Below, piece by piece: positions 31,063 through 42,402 of a DNA stretch of 64,000 nt. Every line of letters begins with the position of its first letter. Position 1 is the first letter of the stretch. The notes under the pieces were generated by a model. It was not told where the DNA came from, ran no database searches, and saw only the letters and a list, made by a program, of their open reading frames with translations. Source of the DNA: Diplonema papillatum (taxonomy: Eukaryota > Euglenozoa > Diplonemea > Diplonemida > Diplonemidae); the NCBI GenBank assembly GCA_030068145.1, contig JAPJBO010000050.1, positions 124,001-188,000 on the forward strand. Reading direction: 5' to 3'. Position numbers and translations under genes: made by a program.

Positions 31063-31805
31063 GGTGCACTCCGGAGAGACCGGCGCCGAGTTTCGGCTCA
31101 AAGCCGGTTCCCTCGGGCGGCAACCTTAAGGGGGAGAGAGCGCAGACACAATCCATCTTAAAAAAGGACCACACACTCCAAAAGCGAGTGTGCTACAACC
31201 ACAGCGGGTGTGACACCCGCTTATTGAACTCCAGCTTTAGCTCTAGCTTCTGAGGCTGGACTCCACCGTGTAGGTCAAGGCTGTTTTTCTCTCTCGGTGC
31301 CATATTTCTCTTGCGGGCGTCGCCGCATCGTGCATTGTGCAGGCGAAAGAAGGCGGTGCTAGACGACTGTCCCGTGTGGGTTGAGGCATCGGACACCTCA
31401 TTGCTCTCCACCAACCCCTACCAACCCCACGACTGTCTTGGTAGCACGGGCACTGTACAGACCTACCTACACGTAGAGTACCGGCTCCGTACTATACTGT
31501 ACCCTTTTAGGATAGAACAGTGACGATGAAGCTTACTCGTTGAAGGTTTTGGCGTTGCCCATTGGGTACTTTGGCGATGCTTGCTGTTCTGTGACACCTG
31601 CTACGACACTGACTCCTCGAGTGCTTGCGTCGTTGTTTTCCACCTTCTTGCCACCGTGTAGGTTGCATTGTCCAAGCTCGCGGCGCAAGACTCTGCTACT
31701 CGCCAACCTGAAAAAGAGCCAAGAAACTAGTCGGCCTCACACCTATCCTAACTCGCGGGTTACAGTCGCCTCCTCCTCAGGCACTTTCAGGGGGAAGGCG
31801 GCGCT
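31063..31805. other. No gene recognised
   Basis: Contains a short inverted repeat around AGCGGGTGTGACACCCGCT at 31,203-31,221. No convincing frame. Confidence 0.45.
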
Positions 31806-32295
31806 TAACACGGAAAGGCGACACACTCTGGGGTGGGTGAGACACGTTGAGAAGGCGACACAGGTGAGCCACACTGAGGAAAGGCGACACAGGTGAGCCA
31901 CACTGAGGAAAGGCGACACAGGTGAGCCACACTGAGGAAAGGCGACACAGGTGAGCCACACTGAGGAAAGGCGACACAGGTGAGCCACACTGAGGAAAGG
32001 CGACACACTCTGGGTGGGTGAGACACGTTGAGAAGGCGACACAGGTGAGCCACACTGAGGAAAGGCGACACAGGTGAGCCACACTGAGGAAAGGCGACAC
32101 AGGTGAGCCACACTGAGGAAAGGCGACACAGGTGAGCCACACTGAGGAAAGGCGACACAGGTGAGCCACACTGAGGAAAGGCGACACAGGTGAGCCACAC
32201 TGAGGAAAGGCGACACAGGTGAGCCACACTGAGGAAAGGCGACACAGGTGAGCCACACTGAGGAAAGGCGACACACACTGGGAGGGCGAGCCACG
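31806..32295 (+). repeat. 29-bp minisatellite, about 17 units
   Basis: Unit GGCGACACAGGTGAGCCACA then CTGAGGAAA. Two variant units with ACACTCTGGG(T)GGGTGAGACACG divide the array into blocks of 5 and 9 standard units, and a third variant closes it, showing higher-order structure. The long frames on the minus strand are by-products because 29 is not a multiple of three. Confidence 0.97.
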
Positions 32296-33525
32296 TTGAG
32301 GAAAAGTGAACTCGCAATGAGAAACTTGTTCCCGGGCTCGCCTCGCTTTTCGCAGCCAGAAGATGACCCTAGCCATGATACGATACTTGAAGGCGAACCC
32401 CACAAAACACCGGGAAGGCCTGGGGGTTGAGTTCCCGCGTATCCCTGTGCCTACATGTTCCTCCCGTCCCCCCGAAAACAACGGCACGAAAAGAAAGAAT
32501 GCTAAAAAAAGGAAATAGCGGACAAGAGCTCTCACTTCGGAAAGAAAGAAAACTGGAAAGAAAGAAAAAGAACGGTGTCTGGCCAGAAAGAAGCCCCGGG
32601 ACATACGGCAGCAATGTGAAAACACACTCATCTCGAGCGCTCGGATCCAAGGAACCGCATGGATGGACAACCTACTGTAGCGTGGTGAGCTCTGGATAGG
32701 CGCGTTTTCGTTCCTCGGAAACTGAGTCTCAGGAGCGAACCGTTTAATAGGCTTCAGCTAAGTCATAAACGCTGCCAGCCAAGCCGGCCAGAGAAAAGCC
32801 CAGGCACGCACGCCTACTTGCAAAGCTAGGCCAGCCTGTAGTGGGCGGTGGACGCTTTTAGTTGGCGCTGTTCAGCACATCGTCGGCCCTTCGTAGATGC
32901 CTTTCAGCACTCGTAGGGCACTTCGTAGAATTGGCGCGCTACGGTACTGACTGCTGAGATACAAAGAACGGCGTGTCCTGCGGAGACTGCCTCAGTCTAC
33001 CGCACATGTCCCTAACCATCGTTGCATCGTTGCCGCTGATCCTGGTTTTCATAAAAAAATAGTACATTTGTACTGACGGGTACATTTCTGGAGCAATGGT
33101 TGCGAAGCCAACGAAAAATGTGCTAGTTCAGGAAACCCCGCAGAGAGGTTTATACCCTGTACGAGAGCAAGAAACTTTCGCCGTATCATCTTCATCGTTG
33201 GTCAGTTAATGCTGATCGCTTGTTTATTAGTACAAGCTCCGACTCCGGACATGTTCTTTCATCGTTGCATTGTTGCACGGTAGTCACCGGGCAACGATAC
33301 AGCGAGGCAGCACTGGTCATTGGCAATGCTGGTCTCTCGAGCTCTGGCTTCATAACGGCTTAGAAGAGGGGATGAAAGCCATCCCACCAGAAAGACAAGT
33401 ACGAGTAAAAACTAGTCTTTGACTGGAAAGCACCGCCGAAAAGTTGGGGACATGTGCGCGCAGAGACTGTTTCAGTGTACCAAAAAAAAAAAAAAAAAAC
33501 GGGATCGACGGTAACACGAAGCCAA
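32296..33525. other. No gene; poly-A at about 33,481-33,499
   Basis: No coding or repeat feature recognised apart from the A run just before the reverse dispersed repeat. Confidence 0.45.
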
Positions 33526-33768
33526 GAAATACTCGACGTAGCTGCTTTGACTCGAAGGGAGGAACTATAGAGGTAGAGGGCAAATACAATACAAACACAA
33601 TCTGATTTGTTCTTCGCTTAGTTGTTTTCTCACTCAGGACTTTGACCTGTTGTGTTTGTGTGATTTGTCGTGTACGCATGACCTCACGTCCGTTCAACAC
33701 GTGGTTCGGTAGTTACAGCACTGTCTGGCAGCAATCGTGCATTTCCTTCCAAGCTGGTGCTTATGTAA
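33526..33768 (-). repeat. 290-bp dispersed repeat, reverse copy
   Basis: Reverse complement of 28,097-28,386 with a few small deletions. Confidence 0.85.
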
Positions 33769-33804
33769 AAAACAGAAAGAATCCCCAGGCTGTACATCTG
33801 TGGC

Positions 33805-33935
33805 TCAACCAAAAGTGAAAGTGTCTCGGGTCCTTTCCACGAGCATCTTCACGTGTTGGTCCGTACAACCCGTACCGCGCGTGCAGCTCAAAATATCCCG
33901 GTTTCTGAAAAAGCCTGATTGCGGATCCTGCCGGC
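33805..33935 (+). repeat. Dispersed repeat shared with 44,595-44,715
   Basis: GGGTCCTTTCCACGAGCATC, CGCGCGTGCAGCTCAAAATA and TCCCGGTTTCTGAAAAAG match GGGTCCTTTCCGCAAGCGTC, GCGCGCGCAGGCCAAAATA and TCCCGGTTCCTGAAGGAG. Confidence 0.65.
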
Positions 33936-33984
33936 AGTCACGTTGAGCCGTGCAAGTCTCAGAGTAAATAATTGCGAAATCCCG

Positions 33985-34605
33985 TGTAGAAAATTTGAGT
34001 CCGAAGTAGCGCTGTTGCACGACCCCGTCCGCTAGGCTTGTGTTCAAGTGATGCTTTTTCGTTCGAGCCACTTGACCCATAAGCCCGTTGGTGCAGTATC
34101 GTCAAAACGAGAAGCTTGACTCCCGTGTAGCGGGCTTTCCTATGTATGGGATCTCCACGCGCCCGTCTTCAGCGCAAGATCCAATCTTCAAAGAAGCCAG
34201 ATCTTGACGCTTTGGCGTGACCGGAAGCGACCTGGCCCGTAGGCCTATGTGAGCCTATCTCTTGAAACTGCATCGAAGTGCCTGCCGCTGTTTATCACAG
34301 TGAATCACGGTCCACCACGGTCAATCAGGTCCATCCCTAGTTCCTAGAGCTGCATCGAATTGCCCGGTGCTGTATTCTTCGGTCTATCACGGTCTATCAA
34401 GAGGGGATCGACCGGCTCACTGGCTCTTCAGCACCGCCGCACACTTGAAGCTTGGCTAGCCTCCATAGACTCGTGTTCGGCGCAAGCTCCAATCGCTAAC
34501 GTAAGCCACACCTTGACCCTTTGGCGTGACCGGTGACACCTAGGCCTACGGCTCTTCAGCACCGCCGCGTACTTGAAGCTTGGCTCTTGTGTAGCTGGGT
34601 TTCCT
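33985..34605 (+). repeat. Decayed copies of the 260-300-bp dispersed repeat
   Basis: 33,985-34,145 keeps GAGTCCGAAGTAGC, CACGACCCCGTCCGC, CACTTGACCCATAAGCCCG and CTCCCGTGTAGCGGGCTTTC. Short pieces at about 34,430-34,500 and 34,545-34,605 keep CAGCACCGCCGC, CTTGAAGCTTGGCT and CTCGTGTTCGGCGCAAGC. Confidence 0.6.
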
Positions 34606-34719
34606 CGGCGCACGTGCATTCGCATCACACAGGAAGGTATCGCGTACCTTTCAGATCCGGCCCGGCCAGCTCCAGCCGTTGCCCACTCCCCAAGCCCCGC
34701 TACGAAAGAATGAAGAAAA

Positions 34720-34932
34720 GAGTCGGAGGCAGCTCAGTGCCACAACCCCCTCCGCTCTGCCCTGTGGCTGACCGTCTCGACGAGCTTGTGTTCAGCGCGA
34801 GCCCCCAGCCCCAAGGTGCGCCAAGCCTTGATGCTTTAGTTTGGGAAATCGGTAGCCACTTGACCCGTAGGCCCGTGGCTCTGCGAACACGTGAAGCTTG
34901 GCTCCCGTGTAGCAGACTTTCCCTGGTACCTA
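34720..34932 (+). repeat. 260-300-bp dispersed repeat, 5'-shortened copy
   Basis: GAGTCGGAGGCAGCTCAGTG to CTTTCCCTGGTACC matches 18,361-18,576, with a gap near CTGCGAACACG. Confidence 0.9.
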
Positions 34933-35471
34933 GGAGGACGAAAAAATGAAAAAGGTAAAGATAAGCGCCAGATATCAGAACGACGAAAATCGCCGACCGC
35001 ACAAAAATAACGCTAAAAACAGTCTAACGGAAGGTATAGAATATAGAACGGTCGCAAAGAAACCAGACCGGCGCACATCGTCGGGAGCTCAAAAAAAAAA
35101 AAAAGAAAACGGAATGAACGCTTCTCCCCCATAACAATGTACTAGCTTCAAAGGGAGCACAGATTTTTTCCTGAGCGGGCCACCAGCCCACCATTTATAG
35201 GGGGGGGGTGGGGGACCCACCTTTTCCTCCCAGGAGGGTCCGGTTTTCCAGAATTCTGGAATCACTCCGGATTGGTGTTCTCCGCGAGTTTTTCAGAAAT
35301 TTTTCAGATATCCCGCCAAAAAACATGAAAAACAGGGGGGTGCGGGGGGCTACGCCCCCCGCCCAAACGGTACGGGTTTTCCAATAAACTTTTCAACCCC
35401 ATTTCAACAATCCTGTTGGTGTTTCTCACTTAGAAATCTACAGCTAGACCACTTTTCAGACAACAAAAACT

Positions 35472-37143
35472 GGGGTTGTCCCACCTTTTTGGATCACCAA
35501 AACTGACGTTTGAGGGTTTCCCACTTTTTTGGGTCACCAATACTGACGTTTGAGGGTTGTCCCACTTTTTTCGATGACCAATACTGACGTTTGAGGGTTG
35601 TCCCACTTTTTTCGATGACCAATACTGACGTTTGAGGGTTGTCCCACTTTTTTGGATCACCAATACTGACGTTTGAGGGTTGTCCCACTTTTTTCGATGA
35701 CCAATACTCACGTTTGAGGGTTGTCCCACTTTTTTGGATCACCAATACTGACGTTTGAGGGTTGTCCCACTTTTTTCGATCACCAATACTGACGTTTGAG
35801 GGTTGTCCCACTTTTTTGGATCACCAATACTGACGTTTGAGGGTTGTCCCACTTTTTTGGATCACCAATACTGACGTTTGAGGGTTGTCCCACATTTTTG
35901 GATCACCAATACTGACGTTTGAGGGTTGTCCCACTTTTTTGGATGACCAATACTGACGTTTGAGGGTTGTCCCACTTTTTTGGATCACCAATACTGACGT
36001 TTGAGGGTTGTCCCACTTTTTTGGGTCACCAATACTGACGTTTGAGGGTTGTCCCACTTTTTTGGATCACCAATACTGACGTTTGAGGGTTGTCCCACTT
36101 TTTTCGATGACCAATACTGACGTTTGAGGGTTGTCCCACTTTTTTGGATCACCAATACTGACGTTTGAGGGTTGTCCCACTTTTTTCGATGACCAATACT
36201 GACGTTTGAGGGTTGTCCCACTTTTTTGGATCACCAATACTGACGTTTGAGGGTTGTCCCACTTTTTTCGATGACCAATACTGACGTTTGAGGGTTGTCC
36301 CACTTTTTGGGTCACCAATACTGACGTTTGAGGGTTGTCCCACATTTTTGGATCACCAATACTGACGTTTGAGGGTTGTCCCACTTTTTTGGATCACCAA
36401 TACTGACGTTTGAGGGTTGTCCCACTTTTTTGGATCACCAATACTGACGTTTGAGGGTTGTCCCACTTTTTTCGATGACCAATACTGACGTTTGAGGGTT
36501 GTCCCACTTTTTTGGATCACCAATACTGACGTTTGAGGGTTGTCCCACTTTTTTCGATCACCAATACTGACGTTTGAGGGTTGTCCCACTTTTTGGGTCA
36601 CCAATACTGACGTTTGAGGGTTGTCCCACTTTTTTGGATCACCAATACTGACGTTTGAGGGTTGTCCCACTTTTTTGGATCACCAATACTGACGTTTGAG
36701 GGTTGTCCCACTTTTTTGGATCACCAATACTGACGTTTGAGGGTTGTCCCACTTTTTTGGATCACCAATACTGACGTTTGAGGGTTGTCCCACTTTTTTG
36801 GATCACCAATACTGACGTTTGAGGGTTGTCCCACTTTTATGGGTCACCAATACTGACGTTTGAGGGTTGTCCCACATTTTTCGATGACCAATACTGACGT
36901 TTGAGGGTTGTCCCACATTTTTGGATCACCAATACTGACGTTTGAGGGTTGTCCCACTTTTTTCGATGACCAATACTGACGTTTGAGGGTTGTCCCACTT
37001 TTTTGGATCACCAATACTGACGTTTGAGGGTTTGTCCCACTTTTTTGGATCACCAATACTGACGTTTGAGGGTTGTCCCACTTTTTTGGATCACCAATAC
37101 TGACGTTTGAGGGTTGTCCCACATTTTTGGATCACCAATACTG
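35472..37143 (-). repeat. Left arm of the 41-bp minisatellite (about 40 units)
   Basis: Unit, read on the + strand: TGACGTTTGAGGGTTGTCCC then ACTTTTTTGGATCACCAATAC. Variants occur at TTGGATCACC/TTCGATGACC/TTGGGTCACC and in ACATTTTT/ACTTTTTT, with occasional 40-bp units. Confidence 0.98.
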
Positions 37144-39704
37144 AAAAATGTGGGACAACCCTCAAACGTCAGTATTGGTGATCCAAAAATGTGGGACAAC
37201 CCTCAAACGTCAGTATTGGTGATCCAAAAAAGTGGGACAACCCTCAAACGTCAGTATTGGTCATCCAAAAAAGTGGGACAACCCTCAAACGTCAGTATTG
37301 GTGATCCAAAAAAGTGGGACAACCCTCAAACGTCAGTATTGGTGATCCAAAAAAGTGGGACAACCCTCAAACGTCAGTATTGGTGATCCAAAAAAGTGGG
37401 ACAACCCTCAAACGTCAGTATTGGTGATCCAAAAAAGTGGGACAACCCTCAAACGTCAGTATTGGTGATCCAAAAAAGTGGGACAACCCTCAAACGTCAG
37501 TATTGGTGATCCAAAAAAGTGGGACAACCCTCAAACGTCAGTATTGGTGATCCAAAAAAGTGGGACAACCCTCAAACGTCAGTATTGGTGATCCAAAAAA
37601 GTGGGACAACCCTCAAACGTCAGTATTGGTGATCCAAAAAAGTGGGACAACCCTCAAACGTCAGTATTGGTGATCCAAAAAAGTGGGACAACCCTCAAAC
37701 GTCAGTATTGGTGATCCAAAAAAGTGGGACAACCCTCAAACGTCAGTATTGGTGATCCAAAAAAGTGGGACAACCCTCAAACGTCAGTATTGGTGATCCA
37801 AAAAGTGGGACAACCCTCAAACGTCAGTATTGGTGATCCAAAAAAGTGGGACAACCCTCAAACGTCAGTATTGGTGATCCAAAAAAGTGGGACAACCCTC
37901 AAACGTCAGTATTGGTGATCCAAAAAAGTGGGACAACCCTCAAACGTCAGTATTGGTGATCCAAAAAAGTGGGACAACCCTCAAACGTCAGTATTGGTGA
38001 TCCAAAAAAGTGGGACAACCCTCAAACGTCAGTATTGGTGATCCAAAAAAGTGGGACAACCCTCAAACGTCAGTATTGGTGATCCAAAAAAGTGGGACAA
38101 CCCTCAAACGTCAGTTTTGGTGATCCAAAAAAGTGGGACAACCCTCAAACGTCAGTATTGGTGATCCAAAAAAGTGGGACAACCCTCAAACGTCAGTTTT
38201 GGTGATCCAAAAAGTGGGACAACCCTCAAACGTCAGTATTGGTGATCCAAAAAAGTGGGACAACCCTCAAACGTCAGTATTGGTGATCCAAAAAAGTGGG
38301 ACAACCCTCAAACGTCAGTATTGGTGATCCAAAAAAGTGGGACAACCCTCAAACGTCAGTATTGGTGATCCAAAAAAGTGGGACAACCCTCAAACGTCAG
38401 TATTGGTGATCCAAAAAAGTGGGACAACCCTCAAACGTCAGTATTGGTGATCCAAAAAAGTGGGACAACCCTCAAACGTCAGTATTGGTGATCCAAAAAG
38501 TGGGACAACCCTCAAACGTCAGTATTGGTGACCCAAAAAAGTGGGACAACCCTCAAACGTCAGTATTGGTGATCCAAAAAAGTGGGACAACCCTCAAACG
38601 TCAGTATTGGTGATCCAAAAAAGTGGGACAACCCTCAAACGTCAGTATTGGTGATCCAAAAAAGTGGGACAACCCTCAAACGTCAGTATTGGTGATCCAA
38701 AAAAGTGGGACAACCCTCAAACGTCAGTTTTGGTGATCGAAAAAAGTGGGACAACCCTCAAACGTCAGTATTGGTGATCCAAAAAAGTGGGACAACCCTC
38801 AAACGTCAGTATTGGTGATCCAAAAAAGTGGGACAACCCTCAAACGTCAGTATTGGTGATCCAAAAAAGTGGGACAACCCTCAAACGTCAGTATTGGTGA
38901 TCCAAAAAAGTGGGACAACCCTCAAACGTCAGTTTTGGTGATCCAAAAAAGTGGGACAACCCTCAAACGTCAGTATTGGTGATCCAAAAATGTGGGACAA
39001 CCCTCAAACGTCAGTATTGGTGATCCAAAAAAGTGGGACAACCCTCAAACGTCAGTATTGGTGATCCAAAAAAGTGGGACAACCCTCAAACGTCAGTATT
39101 GGTGATCCAAAAAAGTGGGACAACCCTCAAACGTCAGTATTAGTGCCCCAAAAAGTGGGACAACCCTCAAACGTCAGTATTGGTGATCCAAAAATGTGGG
39201 ACAACCCTCAAACGTCAGTATTGGTGATCCAAAAAAGTGGGACAACCCTCAAACGTCAGTATTGGTGCCCCAAAAAAGTGGGACAACCCTCAAACGTCAG
39301 TATTGGTGATCCAAAAGTTTGGGACAACCCTCAAACGTCAGTTTTCGTGATCGAAAAAAGTGGGACAACCCTAAAACGTCAGTATTGGTGATCCAAAAAT
39401 GTGGGACAACCCTCAAACGTCAGTATTGGTCATCGAAAAAAGTGGGACAACCCTCAAACGTCAGTATTGGTGATCCAAAAAAGTGGGACAACCCTCAAAC
39501 GTCAGTATTGGTCATCGAAAAAAGTGGGACAACCCTCAAACGTCAGTATTGGTGACCCAAAAAAGTGGGACAACCCTCAAACGTCAGTATTGGTCATGGA
39601 AAAATGTGGGACAACCCTCAAACGTCAGTATTGGTGACCCAAAAAAGTGGGACAACCCTCAAACGTCAGTTTTAGTGACCCAAAAAGTGGGACAACCCTC
39701 AAAC
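37144..39704 (+). repeat. Right arm of the 41-bp minisatellite (about 62 units), inverted relative to the left arm
   Basis: Same unit in opposite orientation: GGTGATCCAAAAAAGTGGGA then CAACCCTCAAACGTCAGTATT. The middle of this arm is very uniform; the outer 400 bp carry the same GATCGAAAAAAG and GACCCAAAAAAG variants as the outer left arm. The strand switch is centred near 37,136, where CCCACATTTTT (37,118-37,128) and AAAAATGTGGG (37,144-37,154) face each other across 15 bases. Confidence 0.98.
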
Positions 39705-39802
39705 TGACGTTTCCGGACCGGTCACGGACCACTGTCGCCGATGGCTTCAGAATTTCGATGAAAGTGCTCGAAAATGGTGCGGGAAAATCTGGTGAAAAAA
39801 AT

Positions 39803-39935
39803 GACCCTGGCGGGATTCGAACCTGTGCCCTCAGGGTAGAGGTCCGCTGCACTGGTGAAAAAATGGACCGTGGTGGGATTCGAACCTGTGCCTCTCACCG
39901 TAGAGGTACGCCGCACTGTCAACTCGACCACATAT
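39803..39935 (-). other. Two tandem degenerate tRNA-like sequences inside the foldback element
   Basis: On the minus strand CAGGTTCGAATCCCGCCA and CAGGTTCGAATCCCACCA are B-box/T-arm sequences about 60 bases apart. The outer one also has an A-box-like TGGTCGAGTTGACAGTGC. Acceptor stems do not pair and the first unit is too short, so these are not functional tRNA genes; they may be remains of a polymerase III promoter. Confidence 0.6.
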
Positions 39936-40386
39936 TAATGCTGGGGCGGGGGAAAATCTTTTCAGCTTTGCTCAAGAAATATTTTTCGCGTACCAAGGTG
40001 GGGGGGGGTCTGGGGACCCACCTTTTCATTCTGCCAAGTCGGTGGGCAGGTGGCCCGCTCAGGAAAAAATCTGTGCTCCCAAACGATCATCTCTTTTCAC
40101 ACGTTCTGTGGGTGGGGGGGGGGGTCCCTTCCGGCTTCCGGCCGTGACTCTATTGGCTCGGGGCCTTCACGGCTCGCCCTTATTGCAACAACCTTCTCTC
40201 TCCAGTTCTTCTTGCGTTCCCGACGTGCTTGTAAACACGACCATGAGCACTGCCAACATCGTGTGAATGTACAATGCACGGAGTTTTGCTATGTTGCGCA
40301 CAGTACGACCGTGTGTTCACTCTGCACGTCGTACGTTATGTTTGGCACACCTGAACTCACCAGCGCGGGTTTTTGTGTATTTGGCA

Positions 40387-40474
40387 TGCTCAGAGCACCT
40401 GATTGATGCAATGCTAGCATGAGGATGCCCGCCTTGCTCAGAGCACCTGATTGATGCAATGCTAGCATGAGGAA
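40387..40474 (+). repeat. 48-bp tandem duplication
   Basis: TGCTCAGAGCACCTGATTGA then TGCAATGCTAGCATGAGGA occurs at 40,387 and 40,435. TGCTCAGAGCA and ATGCTAGCAT are themselves palindromic. Confidence 0.95.
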
Positions 40475-40666
40475 GGCGGAAGGCCAACGACCCAGCGAAC
40501 CCCCGCCTGATGTGTCCAGTCCTACCTTACTCACAACGCTGTTGCGATCAAAGTGCATGCCGGACGCAGTGCAGTGTTGAGCAGCTGCCATTCCAAACAC
40601 ACGAACCACTTGGTAGCAAGAGATCTCAGATGTTCTGTTGATATGTGACATGTCACGCAAGAAAAA

Positions 40667-40761
40667 GTCTATTTGGCCACCTCGAGATGTCGTAAAACCA
40701 GATCTACCCCCTGAGATGTTGTGAAACCACTTTTACGACATCTTGAGGTGGCCAAACAGAC
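40667..40761. repeat. Near-perfect 31-bp inverted repeat with 33-base loop
   Basis: GTCTATTTGGCCACCTCGAG continuing ATGTCGTAAAA at 40,667-40,697 is the reverse complement of 40,731-40,761 with two mismatches. The loop contains ACCCCCTGAGATGTTGTGAAACC, which repeats part of the arm. It could be a small MITE or a stable RNA hairpin. Confidence 0.9.
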
Positions 40762-41904
40762 ATCTTTTCATCACGGAATCACATGGGTTTTAACTGAATT
40801 CGCATACGATCATGTCAGACGTTACCCAACATGTGAACCCCCGTACAAACTGGATCGTGCACGTTCTTGCAACCCCCCCCCCCCCAACAAATTCCCCCGT
40901 AAAACTAGCTGCTCCTCGAGCGAATCTCAAATCATGATCAATTTTCCGAAAGGAACCGCATTGGCATTTCGGTTCAGAACGGGGGGGGGTTTCATTCCGT
41001 TAGCCCCTCCCTGTTTCTTTTCCCTTTTTTTCCCCCTTTTTTTTTTCCCCAGGGCATCTTTTTGTTTGCTCCTTTTTTTTCTCATCACGGCGTCGCAACT
41101 TTTTCCGGTGGGTTGCTTCTTTTTTCTTTTAGTACGTAGTGCTGCTGTACTTAAAGGAGCATTTCCGACTACGGCTACACACGGCGACAGTTGAACTCCT
41201 ATTTGTACTGATCATCCGCTTTTTTTATTCATCAGTGTAGACCCGAGAACTCCGGAAATGAACTTCTTCTTTTTTGCTGTTCCGTCCTGGAACTGTGTGG
41301 AATTTATGACAATTATGCCACCACGCGTCTCTTTGTATGATCTGGGTCAACCCCTTGGCCGCGCCCATAGGGCACACGAAATAACACCCGCGCAATCGTC
41401 GTGAATGGTGGACAGCCCCCTGCGTGGTATCGGTGCTCTGCTCTGTCGGTGTGGGTGCTTCTTCGCACGCTATCCCTGGAACTGCATCGCATTGCACGCC
41501 GCTGTCTATCGCGGTGGCTACCACCGCCTGAAACACGACACGGCACGATCGAAGAGTGGTAGTCCCTTTGTGGCTACTGCATGGCCATCGCTACAGATTC
41601 TGCATTCTAGCCACAATTTATTACGGCGCACTACGGTCGATCAGGTCCATGCTCATTCCCTGGAGCTGCATAGAATTTGGCTGGTGCAGTCTTTTACGGA
41701 ATGCAACCGCCGCAAAACACGACTCGGTGCGTACAAACAGGCAGCCGCGCGAGGGACTAATGCAGACGTCCATTCTCTTCATTCTAAACTCAATCGCAGT
41801 GTATCACTGTGTATCAGGCTCCTCCAATCGCGGTGTATCGCTGTGTATCAGGCTCCTCCCGTTTGTATTTTCTTTGTTGCATAAGCACCTAGCAACTACT
41901 AGTA
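40762..41904. other. No gene recognised
   Basis: C run near 40,872, a T/C-rich tract at 41,015-41,060, and a short tandem CGCAGTGTATCACTGTGTATCAGGCTCCTCC-like duplication near 41,800-41,860. No convincing frame. Confidence 0.45.
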
Positions 41905-42030
41905 AAAGCACCTGCTTTGTAGGAAGTACTTGAGGAGGCTGCCAGTTGCAAAATATCAAAGGAGGTAAATGTGCTGTAGCCCACACGAAACACAGGTGAA
42001 TCTGGGTTCAGTGTCGGGCGTAAGCAGTGA
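41905..42030 (+). repeat. Dispersed 130-215-bp repeat
   Basis: GCACCTGCTTTGTAGGAAGT to CAGTGTCGGGCGTAAGC, a copy of the family at 15,398. Confidence 0.85.
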
Positions 42031-42402
42031 TTTATATATGGGCCTGGGGCTCGGGGCCACCCCGAGCGCGAAAAAAAAAATTGAATTAATTTTGGGCTAG
42101 GGTAGGGCCGGGTCACTACCAACCGGGATCAGCGGCAAGGGTGAGCCAAGGCAGGGGAGGGATAAAGGGGGGAGCCGAGGCAGGAGGGCCAAGGGGCGAA
42201 GCCATGGCGAAGCCATGGGGGCAGGATGAGTAAAAAGGAGGCGGGAGAAGAGGAGGGAGGAGGGCCAGAGGCGGGAGGGCCAAAGGGTGGTGGGTGGCGA
42301 GACGTTGACTACCAAGTCTAATTAGTTTTGAGTTCCGAAATTGGACGCTCACTACCAATTTTAATTAGATTTGGGATCTGGCACAGACGTTGACTACCGA
42401 TT
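42031..42402. other. Purine-rich tract, no gene
   Basis: 42,130-42,300 is strongly purine-biased, with runs such as GGCGGGAGAAGAGGAGGGAG. ACTACCAA with a following TTTAATTAG or TCTAATTAG occurs twice around it. Confidence 0.5.

Larger units (their letters stand above)
35153..40080. mobile_element. Foldback-type DNA element with 40-bp terminal inverted repeats, filled with a head-to-head minisatellite
   Basis: The left end (35,153-35,192, GGGAGCACAGATTTTTTCCT onward) and right end (40,041-40,080) are inverted copies with 39 of 40 matches. AAA lies immediately outside both ends (35,150-35,152 and 40,081-40,083), a candidate 3-bp target-site duplication. Inside come about 280 bp of left spacer with a GC-rich hairpin (GGGGGGC-TAC-GCCCCCC near 35,345), the two inverted minisatellite arms, and about 335 bp of right spacer with tRNA-like sequences; GGGGACCCACCTTTTC occurs at both spacers. 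No transposase is encoded, so it would be non-autonomous. Foldback elements (FB in flies, TU in sea urchins) are known for long inverted ends made of short tandem repeats; this fits that plan. A 3-bp duplication with GGG ends fits PIF/Harbinger loosely, which is inference. Confidence 0.8.

Noticed and set aside
30732-31253. 173-codon plus-strand frame
   Set aside because: Its middle is made of a dispersed repeat also found at 51,045 and 59,750, and the rest is Arg-rich without features.
31743-32670. Minus-strand frames of 170-297 codons with a repeated S-V-W-L-T-C-V-A-F-P-Q-C-G-S pattern
   Set aside because: Translation of a 29-bp satellite; all three phases give the same peptide because 29 is not a multiple of three.
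35472-39704. CRISPR-like regular spacing of the 41-bp array
   Set aside because: There are no unique spacers between repeats, units are directly adjacent, and the locus is eukaryotic. It is a satellite inside a foldback element.
35430-39707. Series of 60-105-codon frames with repeated M-G-Q-P-S-N-V-S-I-G
   Set aside because: Shadows of the 41-bp satellite.
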